Source: Chitinibacter tainanensis DSM 15459 (GTDB taxonomy: Bacteria > Pseudomonadota > Gammaproteobacteria > Burkholderiales > Chitinibacteraceae). Taken from it: DNA of 64,000 bases. The stretch lies in the NCBI RefSeq assembly GCF_000429785.1, contig NZ_KE386952.1:148917-212916 (forward strand), written 5' to 3'. This document shows, in pieces, positions 26,975 through 36,301 of this stretch (the first letter of the stretch is position 1; each line of letters starts with the position of its first letter). The position numbers and the translations under genes are program-made. Under the pieces are notes generated by a model. That model saw nothing but the letters and a program-made list of their open reading frames with translations. It had not been told where the DNA came from and did no database searches.

Positions 26975-28363
26975 TTAGCCGCCAATGCGCTCGCGCCATT
27001 TAGCGACTTGCACCAAGACCTGGAATGGCGCAGTACCGCCCACGTGGTTGCGGGCGTCGAGCGAGCCTTGCAACGTCAGCACTTGCTGCACGTCGTCTTC
27101 GATCAGTGGCGAGAAGGATTTAAGCTCCACCAAGGTCAGATCAGCCAAATCTTTTTTCTTCTCTTCGGCATACCGCACCGCCAGTGCAACCGCTTCGTGC
27201 GCGTCACGGAATGGCAGGCCGCGTTTCACCAGGTAATCGGCCAGGTCAGTTGCGGTGGCAAAGCCTTGTTTCGCAGCGCGTTCCATCGCTTCCGGTTTCA
27301 CAGTAATGCCACGCATCATGTCGGCGTAAATACGCAATGTGTCGGTCAGCGTATCAACGGTGTCAAACAGACCTTCTTTGTCTTCCTGATTGTCTTTGTT
27401 ATACGCCAGCGGCTGGCCTTTCATCAGCGTGAGCAAGGCAATCAAATGGCCATTTACACGGCCAGTTTTCCCGCGCACGAGCTCAGGCACGTCGGGGTTT
27501 TTCTTTTGCGGCATGATCGAGCTGCCGGTACAGAAACGATCAGCAATATCGATAAAGCCGTAGCGTGGGCTCATCCACAAAATCAATTCTTCTGACAGGC
27601 GCGACAAATGCGTCATGATCAGTGCGCCAGCGGCGGTAAATTCAATCGCGAAGTCACGATCTGACACAGCATCGAGCGAGTTTTCGCAAATGCCTTCAAA
27701 GCCCAGCAATTTCGCGGTAATGCTGCGATCGATCGGGAAAGTGGTCCCTGCCAGTGCCGCAGAGCCCAACGGCATGCGGTTCACGCGTTTGCGCGCGTCG
27801 GCCAAACGCTCAGCATCACGGCCCAGCATCTCAACATAGGCGAGCATATGGTGGCCAAACGTCACCGGCTGCGCTACCTGCAAATGGGTAAAACCGGGCA
27901 TAACGGTGCTGGCGTTTTTCTCGGCCAGATCCACCAATGAGTGCTGCAGATCACGTACCAAGCCCAAAATCAAATCAATCGCGCCGCGCAGATACAGGCG
28001 GATATCGGTGGCCACTTGGTCATTGCGGGAACGGCCAGTGTGCAGGCGTTTACCAGCGTCGCCGATTTTATCGGTCAGGCGGCGCTCGATATTCATGTGC
28101 ACGTCTTCCAGATCCAGGCTCCACTCGAAGCGGCCGGCGCGGATATCATCCAGAATGTCGGCCATGCCGCTTTGGATGGCGCGCAGATCTTCATCCGACA
28201 ACACGCCCACCTGATTAAGCATGCCGGCGTGCGCCAGTGAGCCCTGAATATCGACTTCCGCCATGCGGTTATCAAAAAAGACCGACGCGGTATAGCGTTT
28301 CACCAGCTCAGAAACGGGCTCGTTAAAACGGCCAGACCAGGTTTTATTGGCGGAATCAGACAT
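26975..28363 (-). CDS. argH: Argininosuccinate lyase
   Basis: A 462-residue enzyme of the fumarase/aspartase superfamily that splits argininosuccinate into arginine and fumarate, the last step of arginine synthesis. [10 protein letters not shown] opens the protein. [13 protein letters not shown], the catalytic [13 protein letters not shown] segment and the signature [12 protein letters not shown] are all present. The start at 28363 is chosen because upstream in-frame codons to 28498 overlap an intergenic repeat and have no family match. It is a single gene with its own terminator. Confidence 0.97.
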   Translation of the reverse strand: MSDSANKTWSGRFNEPVSELVKRYTASVFFDNRMAEVDIQGSLAHAGMLNQVGVLSDEDLRAIQSGMADILDDIRAGRFEWSLDLEDVHMNIERRLTDKIGDAGKRLHTGRSRNDQVATDIRLYLRGAIDLILGLVRDLQHSLVDLAEKNASTVMPGFTHLQVAQPVTFGHHMLAYVEMLGRDAERLADARKRVNRMPLGSAALAGTTFPIDRSITAKLLGFEGICENSLDAVSDRDFAIEFTAAGALIMTHLSRLSEELILWMSPRYGFIDIADRFCTGSSIMPQKKNPDVPELVRGKTGRVNGHLIALLTLMKGQPLAYNKDNQEDKEGLFDTVDTLTDTLRIYADMMRGITVKPEAMERAAKQGFATATDLADYLVKRGLPFRDAHEAVALAVRYAEEKKKDLADLTLVELKSFSPLIEDDVQQVLTLQGSLDARNHVGGTAPFQVLVQVAKWRERIGG

Positions 28364-28482
28364 TGCAAGGTTTCCGGAAAATAGATATGAGAAATCAGTG
28401 GCGATTATACGGGAAAATCCTGCCCCTCGCGCAGCCGGCGCAGTACGCGCCCATGCCGACGTGTCGACACCAATACTGCCAC

Positions 28483-28531
28483 AGGTATTAAGCTGCAAAG
28501 CAAGATAATCATAGCCTTGGCAGCAATACCC
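28483..28531. repeat. 49-bp end-conserved element, copy 2
   Basis: AGGTAT...ATACCC, 49 bp, ending exactly one base before the complement of the TAG stop of the RsuA-type gene, and about 120 bp upstream of argH. Confidence 0.85.
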
Positions 28532-29251
28532 CTAGCCCTGCCGTTGCAAAATCGCCAGCTCGGCCTCGGAGAGAAAACGCCATTCGCCCTCGGCCAGATC
28601 AAGATCGGCCAGCTGCAGCTCGCCAATCGCGGTACGCGTCAGCGCCGCACAGTGATTGCCCGCGGCGGCCAGCATGCGTTTCACCTGATGATATTTGCCT
28701 TGTTCGAGCACGATTTCAATCTCGAACTCGCCCAGCTGGCGCGCGCTCAGCGCCGCAATTGGCGCGGGCTCGTCAATCAGTTGCACGCCTTTCAGTAGGC
28801 TTTGCACGAGTGTCTCATCCACCGGGCGGGCGGTGGTGGCGCGGTAGGTTTTCGGCTGATGGCGCTTGGGCGAGCTTTGCGCATGAATAAACGCGCCATC
28901 GTCTGATAGCAGCAACAGCCCAGTGGTGTCGTGATCCAGCCGGCCTACTGGCTGCACATCGCGCCATTCCATGTTTTCGGGAAACAAATTCAAAATCGGC
29001 GGGTGATGGCTGGGCTTGCGCGAACATTCGTAACCGCTGGGCTTATTGAGCACCAGATACACTTGCGCGCGGTATTCCCACTCTTCGTCAAACACGGTGA
29101 ATTTCAGCCCTTCGGGGATAAATTCGGTTTTCCAGCTGGTGACCGTTTCGCCATTTACGGTGACTTCACCGTCTTCGATCAGCTCACGACAGCCTTTGCG
29201 CGAACCAAAGCCCTGGCTTTGCAAAATCCGGTCTAAGGAAAGTTTTTTCAT
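28532..29251 (-). CDS. rsuA: RsuA-family 16S rRNA pseudouridine synthase
   Basis: A 239-residue protein: an S4 RNA-binding domain at about 1-60 (LSLDRILQSQGFGSRKGCRE, ELIEDGEVTVNG), then the synthase domain with catalytic Asp in VGRLDHDTTGLLLLS and the later GKYHQVKRMLAAAGNHC motif. By family it makes pseudouridine 516 of 16S rRNA; RluB/E/F-type paralogues are possible alternatives. ATG 29251 opens the conserved S4 domain; the longer frame to 29464 is antisense to the next gene's leader. The TAG stop abuts a 49-bp element. Confidence 0.9.
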   Translation of the reverse strand: MKKLSLDRILQSQGFGSRKGCRELIEDGEVTVNGETVTSWKTEFIPEGLKFTVFDEEWEYRAQVYLVLNKPSGYECSRKPSHHPPILNLFPENMEWRDVQPVGRLDHDTTGLLLLSDDGAFIHAQSSPKRHQPKTYRATTARPVDETLVQSLLKGVQLIDEPAPIAALSARQLGEFEIEIVLEQGKYHQVKRMLAAAGNHCAALTRTAIGELQLADLDLAEGEWRFLSEAELAILQRQG

Positions 29252-29389
29252 ACCCTGCATCCTGAATAGTCTGCCGCCATTGTAAAGCAGCCACGCGTGG
29301 CTTACGACCACGCCGATCGGGGTGATCCCGACTGGTCTGGCGGCGCCGCGCCGCTTAGACTGAGGCTTTGCCGATTCAGCGAGTGCACC

Positions 29390-29911
29390 ATGCCGGTAGT
29401 TCACTGCACCCTTGAGCGCCATGGCGCCGCCATTTTGGCCATTTTGAACGACGCCATCCTGCACAGTACGGCGCTGTATGACTATCAGCCGCGCAGCAGC
29501 GAGCAGATGGCCAGCTGGTTTGCCGCCAAAATCGCCGGCGGCTATCCGGTATTGGGGCTGGAAAACAGCGCTGGCGAATTACTGGGCTTTGCCAGCTATG
29601 GGCCGTTTCGGGCTTTTCCGGCGTTTAAATACACGGTAGAGCACGCGATTTATGTGGCGCCCGGGCAGCGTGGGCAAGGCATCGGCGAGCAATTATTGCG
29701 GCTGATTATCGCCGCTGCCGAAGCCGACCAGCGCCACACCCTGATCGGCGCAATCGATGCCGCGAACCACGCCAGCCTCGCGTTGCATCAGAAACTGGGC
29801 TTTGTCGAAACTGGGCGCCTGCCGCAGGTGGGGTTTAAATTTGGCCGCTGGCTCGATCTGGTGTTGTGCCAGCTCACACTCAGCACCCCGGCGCAGCCGC
29901 AAGACGGTTAA
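29390..29911 (+). CDS. GNAT acetyltransferase of the phosphinothricin/methionine-sulfoximine type
   Basis: A 173-residue acetyltransferase. ILNDAILHSTALYDYQPRS near the N-terminus, GFASYGPFRAFPAFKYTVEH in the middle and the acetyl-CoA loop VAPGQRGQGIGEQLL match the Pat/MddA family, whose members acetylate phosphinothricin, methionine sulfone or methionine sulfoximine. LGFVETGRLPQVGFKFGRWLDL (29797-29862) is a typical C-terminus. The biological substrate is not deducible. It diverges from the RsuA-type gene. Confidence 0.88.
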   Translation: MPVVHCTLERHGAAILAILNDAILHSTALYDYQPRSSEQMASWFAAKIAGGYPVLGLENSAGELLGFASYGPFRAFPAFKYTVEHAIYVAPGQRGQGIGEQLLRLIIAAAEADQRHTLIGAIDAANHASLALHQKLGFVETGRLPQVGFKFGRWLDLVLCQLTLSTPAQPQDG

Positions 29912-29995
29912 ATATCACGAAAGCATATTGAAATCGTGGCGCAATCTCTGCATGCTATCAGGTTGTTTGTGAGAAAACCTGCAGGACACCCTAGC

Positions 29996-30229
29996 ATGCC
30001 GCACCCCACGCGCCGCTGGCATCCAAAAAAATTGCTACGCAGCAAATGGACCGCCGTACAGCCGAAAGAAAAAGAGAAGCACTTTATCGTTGTGCGGGTC
30101 GAAACCGACCCGAATAATATCCAGCGCATGACCGACATTACGCTGGAGGCGGTGTTTACCCGCCGGCACTTTACCGTGCACTGGAGCGAGCTGAGCAACA
30201 CCGAGCACTGGAAGGTAGGCTGGGTATAA
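29996..30229 (+). CDS. Small conserved protein of the TIGR02450 type
   Basis: A 77-residue basic protein: KLLRSKWTAVQPKEKEKHF, then DITLEAVFTRRHFTVHWSEL and a final W-x-x-GW. This pattern recalls the TIGR02450 family found beside diverse genes in proteobacteria; its role is unknown. ATG 29996 has AGGA upstream. Its stop codon (GTA-TAA) lies inside a 49-bp element that begins at 30222, so the element supplies the end of the gene. Confidence 0.8.
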   Translation: MPHPTRRWHPKKLLRSKWTAVQPKEKEKHFIVVRVETDPNNIQRMTDITLEAVFTRRHFTVHWSELSNTEHWKVGWV

Positions 30230-30270
30230 GCCCATCGGCCTTTAAAATAAAAGCCTAGAGGCCTATACCC
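30222..30270. repeat. 49-bp end-conserved element, copy 3
   Basis: GGGTATA...TATACCC, 49 bp. The inner arms GGC and GCC are symmetric about the centre, with an A/T-rich middle. It contains the stop codon of the preceding small gene and ends 15 bp before the ppiC-type stop. Confidence 0.88.
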
Positions 30271-30285
30271 TCAACACAAGATAGC

Positions 30286-30564
30286 TTAGCCGCGGGTTTC
30301 CACGATCAGCAAGTGGTAGCCAAACTGGGTTTGCACCGGGCCTTGTACTTCATTCAGCGGCGCGCTAAACACCACTTTATCGAATTCCGGCACCATCATC
30401 CCCGGGCCAAATGAGCCCAGATAGCCGCCTTGGGCGCTAGATGGGCAGCTAGAATGCTCGCTGGCCACCGCGGCAAAATCCGCCCCGGCCAGAATTTGCT
30501 CTTTCAGCGCCAGACATTGGGCTTCGGTATTCACCAGCAGGTGACGGGCGGTAGCTTGAACCAT
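30286..30564 (-). CDS. ppiC: Parvulin-type peptidyl-prolyl isomerase
   Basis: A 92-residue stand-alone parvulin, the size of E. coli PpiC. ARHLLVNTEAQC carries one active-site His, SEHSSCPSSAQGGYLGSFG is the signature loop, MVPEFDKVVFSAP follows, and QTQFGYHLLIVETR carries the second His. It is cytoplasmic, with no signal peptide. RBS AGGAG is seen before ATG 30564. A 49-bp element lies 15 bp beyond the stop. Confidence 0.94.
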   Translation of the reverse strand: MVQATARHLLVNTEAQCLALKEQILAGADFAAVASEHSSCPSSAQGGYLGSFGPGMMVPEFDKVVFSAPLNEVQGPVQTQFGYHLLIVETRG

Positions 30565-30676
30565 GAAATACTCCTGAGTAGATAGAAAAACAGCGGCACA
30601 AGGCCGCTGCGGTTAGGGAATGTATATGGGCGCAGGGCGGTTTTTCAAGCCAAGGCGCGCCTAGGCGCAGTGCGGC

Positions 30677-31021
30677 TCAAACAAATTCATCGGGCTCAAT
30701 GGCCGGATCGAAATGATGCAGCACCAGATAATCATCCCAGCCCTCATCACCCTGGGCGATCGCCATGCTGGCACGCTGCAGCTGAAAAGCCAGCAGCGAA
30801 CCATCATAAATACTGCTTTTCACCTCATCCCACAGCGCCGCCAGATCGTCGGTTTTGTATTCAAAATTCAGATACGGGCCTTCTTCTTCGCCCTCGGTGA
30901 CCCGCGAGCCACGCACCAGCGGGTGCTGCGCCAGCTTGGCAAAAGCCGCCCGCGCCTGCTCCAGATTCAGCGTTGGCACGCGCTGCGGGTGAAGTTGAAT
31001 CAGCAAAATGCGGGGTTCCAT
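30677..31021 (-). CDS. Conserved hypothetical protein, 114 aa
   Basis: I do not recognise a named family. The protein is acidic and soluble: a short beta-rich start (EPRILLIQLHPQRVPT), an amphipathic stretch (LEQARAAFAKLAQHPL), an acidic EGEEEGPYLNFEYKTDD segment, and a C-terminus rich in Asp and His (DDYLVLHHFDPAIEPDEF). The start at 31021 has AAGGA upstream. It diverges from the CinA-like gene over about 115 bp. Confidence 0.75.
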   Translation of the reverse strand: MEPRILLIQLHPQRVPTLNLEQARAAFAKLAQHPLVRGSRVTEGEEEGPYLNFEYKTDDLAALWDEVKSSIYDGSLLAFQLQRASMAIAQGDEGWDDYLVLHHFDPAIEPDEFV

Positions 31022-31136
31022 GAGGCATCCTTGGCGGGCGAAGCAAAACCGACATCCTACCCCAAGCCGCCATCGCTGTGCTTGCCGCCGCGCCGCGCGC
31101 ATCGCAGAATAAGCCGCATCAATCCGGGAGCAAGCC

Positions 31137-31892
31137 ATGGCACAGTTTCAGTTTTTCATCATTGGGGATGAAATCCTCAGCGGCCGTCGCCAAGACCAAC
31201 ATTTTACTCAGGGGCTACAGGCGCTCCAGCGCCATGGCCATCAGCTGGCGGGTGCGCGCTATTTGCCCGATGATCCGGCCGTGATCGAGGCGGCCTTTGC
31301 CGCCACGCTGGCCTCCGGGGCCAATGTAATCAGCTTTGGCGGTATTGGCGCCACCCCCGATGACCACACCCGCGCGGCGCTGGCCCGCGCCGCTGGCGTA
31401 GCGCTCAGCCCGCAACCCGAAGCAGTAGCGCTGATTGAGGCGCGCTTTGGCAGCGACGCCTACCCGCATCGCATCCGCATGGCCGAGTTTCCGGCTGGCA
31501 GTAGCCTGATTCCCAATCCGGTCAATCAGGTTGCCGGGGCGTGGTTTCGCCAGCATGCCTTGCTACCGGGGTTTCCCAGCATGGCCTGGCCGATGCTGGA
31601 ATGGGTGCTGAGCACGCATTTCAGTGATGGCGAGCTGGCCACCGTGTGTAGCGTGGTCGTGCCCGATGCGCGCGAGGGCGATCTGATTACCCTGATGGAA
31701 GAATGGGTGCAGCGATATCCGGCGCTGGGCTTTAGCAGCCTGCCCAGCTTTGGCAATGCGCGCCACCCTAGCCCGCATATCGAATTCAGCTTTAGCGGGC
31801 CGGCCGAGCAAGCCGAAGCGGCGCTGGCGAGCTGGTGTGAGGCGCTGGATGCGCGTGGCCTGGCCTGGTTCCGGCCGGCCCCGGCGCAATAG
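31137..31892 (+). CDS. CinA/MoaB-like molybdopterin-binding domain protein
   Basis: A 251-residue protein with the CinA N-terminal (MoCF_biosynth) domain: FFIIGDEILSGRRQDQHF at the start, then FGGIGATPDDHTRAALARA, and VCSVVVPDAREGDL later. It lacks the C-terminal CinA deamidase domain, so it is the short COG1058-type form. Members have been linked to nicotinamide-nucleotide or ADP-ribose pyrophosphatase activity, but the function here is not settled. GGGAG precedes ATG 31137. Confidence 0.87.
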   Translation: MAQFQFFIIGDEILSGRRQDQHFTQGLQALQRHGHQLAGARYLPDDPAVIEAAFAATLASGANVISFGGIGATPDDHTRAALARAAGVALSPQPEAVALIEARFGSDAYPHRIRMAEFPAGSSLIPNPVNQVAGAWFRQHALLPGFPSMAWPMLEWVLSTHFSDGELATVCSVVVPDAREGDLITLMEEWVQRYPALGFSSLPSFGNARHPSPHIEFSFSGPAEQAEAALASWCEALDARGLAWFRPAPAQ

Positions 31893-32022
31893 CGCTGCCC
31901 ATGTTTCCAACTTGGGCTATTCGTTTTTGCCCCTTCTGCGATGGGGGGCAAGGGGAATTAAAGCCCTCATCCATCGGCGAGGCATGAATCAACACGGGTG
32001 GATTACATCACTAACAATCAGT

Positions 32023-32071
32023 GGGTATCCAGCCACAAGCCTTATAGTTAAAAGCGTAGCCGCGCATACCC
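32023..32071. repeat. 49-bp end-conserved element, copy 4
   Basis: GGGTAT...ATACCC, 49 bp, in the 267-bp gap between the CinA-like and patatin-like genes, 130 bp past the former's stop. It is the copy farthest from a stop codon. Confidence 0.85.
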
Positions 32072-32158
32072 GAGCCCAATAGCACCACTTCACACGGATT
32101 TCATTTGTGCATCGCAGCACATAGGCTTACAGTCAGCTTTTTACTTGCAGAGAACATC

Positions 32159-33190
32159 ATGTCAGCCCCCCATGCCAAACGTGCCCTGATCATCAGCGGC
32201 GGTGCGCCCAATGCCACACTGGTGGCGGGGGCACTGGAAGCCTTTTATGAGCTGGGGGTGCAATTTGATGTGATTTCGATGGCCGGCGCGGGCGCGCTAT
32301 TGGGCCTGATGTATACCGCGCCGAAAAACGGCGACCCGGTCAGCACTCTGCGCGGGCTGCAGGAAATGGGCATTGCCGACTGGCTATACCGTGCGTTTCC
32401 GGTCAATTTCAAAGTCTTTAACAAACCCGGCCCAATGGCGGCGTGGTATCGCTCGCTATTAAGCAGCAACCCTTTTCTGCAAGCCGCCCAGCATTGGCCG
32501 ACCAGCGATCCGCTGAGCCAGCTGGCCAAAGACAGCGCCAACCTCATGCTCGCCAGTGCCTGCCCCAGCGATCTCACGCCCAATTCGCTGGGCCTGTGCG
32601 CCCATGTGCCCTTCGCCGAGCAGCTGATCGATTTTAGCCAGCTGGCGAAGAGTCCCACCGCCTTGTGGATCAATGCCTACAACCTGAGCCAGCGGCGGAT
32701 GGAAAACTGGTCGCAGATGGAAATCGACCCACCGCGCCTGCAGGCGGCGCTGTCCTTCCCGCTGATTTATCCGCCCACCCAGCTGGGGGATGATTTTTAC
32801 ATCGAGGGCGCGGCGATTGATTGCCTGAATTTCAAAGCGCTGATCGAGCATTACCCCGGCGGCATTGATGAGATTGTGATTTTTGATTTACTCGGCGCCG
32901 AGCAACTATTGCGCCAGCCGCGCGATTTGTACGATGCGTGGGTGATGTCGATCATCACCCCGCTGGTGGAAATCGCCCGCGATGATGTGAAGCTCTTTGA
33001 AGCGCTACACAACCCGCACGGGCAGATTCGCCTGCATAAGGTGCCGCTGCTGGAAGCGATTGCGCCACAAGATTTGCCGGATGTGTTTGACTGGTCGCGC
33101 AGCAACCTCAGCCGCCTGTATCAAACGGGCTATGCCACCGCCAAGCAATACGCGCAGGCGCAGCTTAGCCACGCTATGACACCGCTTTAA
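32159..33190 (+). CDS. Patatin-like protein with replaced catalytic residues
   Basis: A 343-residue protein with the patatin fold outline. ALIISGGAPNATLVAGALEAF corresponds to the glycine-rich oxyanion region (32183-32245), FDVISMAGAGALLGLMY to the nucleophile elbow, and DDFYIEGAAIDCLNF to the DG[GA] segment. The elbow lacks the expected GxSxG serine (Gly in its place) and the catalytic Asp position reads Glu. It may therefore be a non-hydrolytic relative, or use other residues. The start at 32159 follows GAGAACATC. Its 3-prime end overlaps the convergent MFS gene by 17 bp. Confidence 0.78.
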   Translation: MSAPHAKRALIISGGAPNATLVAGALEAFYELGVQFDVISMAGAGALLGLMYTAPKNGDPVSTLRGLQEMGIADWLYRAFPVNFKVFNKPGPMAAWYRSLLSSNPFLQAAQHWPTSDPLSQLAKDSANLMLASACPSDLTPNSLGLCAHVPFAEQLIDFSQLAKSPTALWINAYNLSQRRMENWSQMEIDPPRLQAALSFPLIYPPTQLGDDFYIEGAAIDCLNFKALIEHYPGGIDEIVIFDLLGAEQLLRQPRDLYDAWVMSIITPLVEIARDDVKLFEALHNPHGQIRLHKVPLLEAIAPQDLPDVFDWSRSNLSRLYQTGYATAKQYAQAQLSHAMTPL

Positions 33191-34379
33191 TCCGCGCCGC
33201 GATCCAGATGCCCACCAGCCCAGCCAGACAGCTCAGCAGCCCTACCCAGCCGTAGTGGGCCAGATAGCCATTGGGCTGCTGGGTAATGATCAGCCCGGCC
33301 AACAGCGAAGCGCAGCCCGAGGCGAAATTTTGCACGGCCGAATTAAATGCCATCAGCCGGCCGCGTAAATGCGGCCGTGTGGCGCCGGTAACCAGCGCCG
33401 TGGCCGGGATAAAGCGCCCGCTCACAAACACAAAAAACAGCAAGCTAATCGCCAGATGCCAGCCCAGTGGCGCATGGAAAGATTGCGTCACCAGCACAAT
33501 CGGCAAGAAGCTCAGCACAATTAACGCGGCCACCACATGCCGCTTGGGGTAGCGATCACTCAGGCGACCAATCAGCGGGCGGCTGAAAATCGTGCCCGCG
33601 CCACCTACCAAATACACAAACATCAGCTCGCTTTGCGCGATACCGCTGTTGGCAATCATCGTGGGTGCGATAAAGGGGATCACCAGAAAGCCGGACACCA
33701 TCAGCATCGCGGTGAGCCCCACGGCCCACCAGTGATTGATATCGGCCAACAGCTCACGGTAGTTATCCAGCCAGTTGGCATTCGGGTCGAGCCGGGCCAG
33801 ATGAGCGCGCACCGGCGGCACCCACACCAGCGCCGCCAGCAACACCACAACACAAATCCCCGCCAGCGCATAAAACGGCAAACGCCAGCCCGCATGCGCT
33901 GCCAGCCACAGGCCCAGCGGCACGCCAGCAACGGCCGAAAGTGAAAAACCCAGCATCACCCAGCTCATAGCCTGCCCGCGCCGCTCGGGCGGAATCACAT
34001 CGCCCACAATGGCCATACAGATCGAGCCGAGTACCCCACCAAAAATCCCGGCCAGCACTCGCGCCAACAAGAGCCAGTGAAAGTCGGTCGCCAAACCGCA
34101 GGCCAGCGTGGCCACAATCAGCCCGGCATAGCAGCCGAGCAAGCTATGGCGACGATCAAAACGATCGGCCTGCGACGAGGCCAGCAAAGACGAGGCCCCC
34201 GCGGCCAGCGAATAGGCCGAAACCAGCAAACCAAATTGCGCGGTGCTGATTTTCAGTTCGGCCATCAGGTAGGACGCCAGCGGCATCATGATCATGAAGT
34301 CGGCAATGCAGGTAAACATCACCAGCATCAGCACCAGCAAGAGGCCCAGCTCTTGGCGCGCATTCATCGGTCTTGGCAT
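33174..34379 (-). CDS. Major facilitator superfamily transporter
   Basis: A 401-residue protein with about 12 membrane segments. The family A-like loop after helix 2 is SSQADRFDRRHSLL, and its counterpart in the second half is GRLSDRYPKRHVV. It resembles arabinose-efflux/DHA1-type drug or sugar exporters, but the substrate cannot be read. ATG 34379 has AGGAG six bases upstream. A 49-bp element lies in its leader, downstream of the paeA-type gene. Confidence 0.88.
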   Translation of the reverse strand: MPRPMNARQELGLLLVLMLVMFTCIADFMIMMPLASYLMAELKISTAQFGLLVSAYSLAAGASSLLASSQADRFDRRHSLLGCYAGLIVATLACGLATDFHWLLLARVLAGIFGGVLGSICMAIVGDVIPPERRGQAMSWVMLGFSLSAVAGVPLGLWLAAHAGWRLPFYALAGICVVVLLAALVWVPPVRAHLARLDPNANWLDNYRELLADINHWWAVGLTAMLMVSGFLVIPFIAPTMIANSGIAQSELMFVYLVGGAGTIFSRPLIGRLSDRYPKRHVVAALIVLSFLPIVLVTQSFHAPLGWHLAISLLFFVFVSGRFIPATALVTGATRPHLRGRLMAFNSAVQNFASGCASLLAGLIITQQPNGYLAHYGWVGLLSCLAGLVGIWIAARIKAVS

Positions 34380-34403
34380 CGCGTACTCCTGATGAGGTTG
34401 GCA

Positions 34404-34452
34404 GGGTATCTTAACAGAAGCCAATCAGATTAAAGATTACAAGGGCATACTA
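34404..34452. repeat. 49-bp end-conserved element, copy 5 (degenerate right end)
   Basis: GGGTAT at 34404 and ATACTA ending at 34452, 49 bp. Only the right end departs from consensus. It is 25 bp beyond the stop of the paeA-type gene and 24 bp before the MFS start. Confidence 0.6.
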
Positions 34453-34477
34453 CTTGGATGTATCGGAGGCTAGCTGA

Positions 34478-35767
34478 TCAAGACTGCCTTGGATCCAAGC
34501 GAGTGACCAAGAGCTGATCAATGCGGTGCTGATCAATATCGACCACCTCGAATTTAAACCCGGCATGCTCAACCGCATCGGTACGCTTGGGCACTTTGCG
34601 CAGCATATACATCATAAAACCGGCGATGGTTTCGTATTGCTCGTCATCGGGAAAATCGATCATCAATACCCGTTCCAGATCGCCAATCGCGGTCACCCCA
34701 TCCACCAGCCAAGAGTGCTGATCACGCTGCACGATCAGCTCTTCATCCAGCGCCACGCGCTGATCGCCCATGATGGCGCCGGTGACATCATTGAGGGTAA
34801 TCAGCCCCACCACCAGCGCATATTCATTGATGATGACGGCAAAGTCTTCTTTGGCGGCACGCAGCTGGGTCAGGATTTCGGCCAGCGACAGTGCCTCGGG
34901 CAGCACCAGCACATTGCGCAGCAAACCATCGCCGCGCAGGGTAATGGGCTGGCCTTCCAAGAGGCGTTGCAAGATATCGCGCGAATCCACATAGCCCAAA
35001 ATCTGGTCAATCTGCCCCAGACACACCGGGTATTTATCATGCGGATGACTCAAGAGCTTGCGCTTGATGGTTTCTTCGCTGTCTTGGCGGTCAAACCAGA
35101 TAATGCTGTCGCGCACGGTCATGGTCGATGGCGCGGTGCGCTCTTCCAGTTCGAACACGTTTTCGATCAGCTGCTGCTCTTGCGCCGCCACCCGACCGGT
35201 TTTGGCGCCTGCCGCCGCCATGGCCAGAATATCATCGGCGGTAATGTCATTGCCGCGCGCGGCCGGTAAGCCCAGCAAACCCATTACCCGGTTGGCCAGG
35301 CCATCAAAAATGATAATCAGCGGCCGCAAGAGCCAGACGCACCATAAAATCGGCCGCACCACCCGCACCGCCATTTGCTCGGAAATCACCATGCCGATGC
35401 GTTTGGGCAGCAAATCGGCCAGCAGTACAAAACCGGCGGTGACCAGCAAAAAGGCCCCCAGCGAGCCAAACGTTTGTGCCTGCTCGGCGGGTAAAAACTG
35501 CCCGAACCAGCGGGTGAAGGTGGCCGAATACACGCTCTCGCCCAAGACACCGGCCAAAATCGCCACGGCGTTCACACCGATCTGTACCGCAGTAAAAAAG
35601 TGCCCGGGTTGAGCCAAGAGCTCGAGCACTTGCGCGGCGCGTGGGTCGCCCTCATCGCGCATTTGCTCCAGTTTGACTTTACGACTGGCGGCCAGTGAAA
35701 TTTCGGCCACCGAAAAAAACGCGCTGCAGCTAATCAGCAGCAAAATAATCAGGGTGCTTCCCAGCAT
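34478..35767 (-). CDS. paeA: PaeA/YtfL-type CNNM-domain membrane protein
   Basis: A 429-residue protein. An N-terminal DUF21/CNNM transmembrane domain at about 1-190 contains SAFFSVAEISLAASRKVKLEQ and FFTAVQIGVNAVAIL. A CBS pair at about 205-330 and a C-terminal CorC_HlyC transporter-associated domain (FMMYMLRKVPKRTDAVEHAGF) follow. The match to E. coli YtfL, reported as the polyamine exporter PaeA, is close along its whole length. Cation or polyamine efflux is therefore the likely function. The symbol is by homology only. Confidence 0.88.
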   Translation of the reverse strand: MLGSTLIILLLISCSAFFSVAEISLAASRKVKLEQMRDEGDPRAAQVLELLAQPGHFFTAVQIGVNAVAILAGVLGESVYSATFTRWFGQFLPAEQAQTFGSLGAFLLVTAGFVLLADLLPKRIGMVISEQMAVRVVRPILWCVWLLRPLIIIFDGLANRVMGLLGLPAARGNDITADDILAMAAAGAKTGRVAAQEQQLIENVFELEERTAPSTMTVRDSIIWFDRQDSEETIKRKLLSHPHDKYPVCLGQIDQILGYVDSRDILQRLLEGQPITLRGDGLLRNVLVLPEALSLAEILTQLRAAKEDFAVIINEYALVVGLITLNDVTGAIMGDQRVALDEELIVQRDQHSWLVDGVTAIGDLERVLMIDFPDDEQYETIAGFMMYMLRKVPKRTDAVEHAGFKFEVVDIDQHRIDQLLVTRLDPRQS

Positions 35768-35830
35768 GAGTCAGACTCAGTAATGACGATGCTTTCAGCA
35801 TACCGCAGCGATGATGGCTTTTCTGTGTAA

Positions 35831-36115
35831 TTAGTCCAGCGGCACCAAGGTCAATGGGGGCTTGACGCTAGCCTGCGCCAGCGGGCGCAGCTGCAATAGC
35901 ATCCGCTCATAGCAGGCGCGCAGCGGGCAATCAGGCGCCAGCCGCGCCATCAACCGGCATAATTGGGCCACAAATTCTTCGCGGCTCAGCTCGCGCACAT
36001 CTACCGCGCGCTCATCACCCCACGGATCGCGCGCAGGGCGCACGGGGGCCACAGTTTGCGGGCCTTGCAACGGTTCATCATCACCCGCCAGTAATTTATC
36101 GAGCCAGGTACGCAT
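35831..36115 (-). CDS. Hypothetical protein, 94 aa
   Basis: I do not recognise it. It is a small soluble protein with a Pro/Arg-rich stretch (VAPVRPARDPWGDERAVDV) and a helical C-terminal half holding two Cys (MARLAPDCPLRACYERM). The RBS is modest (GGAAA). It lies 63 bp upstream of the paeA-type gene on the same strand and may be co-transcribed. Confidence 0.65.
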   Translation of the reverse strand: MRTWLDKLLAGDDEPLQGPQTVAPVRPARDPWGDERAVDVRELSREEFVAQLCRLMARLAPDCPLRACYERMLLQLRPLAQASVKPPLTLVPLD

Positions 36116-36301
36116 GGGTTCATTTCCAGTTTTTTCTGTTTATCCCCAAGATGTTAACCAAGCTCGCCGCCCACGACTGTCAACAATTGTCATCGCCTAG
36201 CGCAAGAAAAAGCCGCCGCCGGGGTAGTCAGCCGGCGGGTGGCCTGCTACACCAAAAGAGAGGCAGCCCGCAGAGCTTGCCCTATCTGCCAGGAGAACAT
36301 C

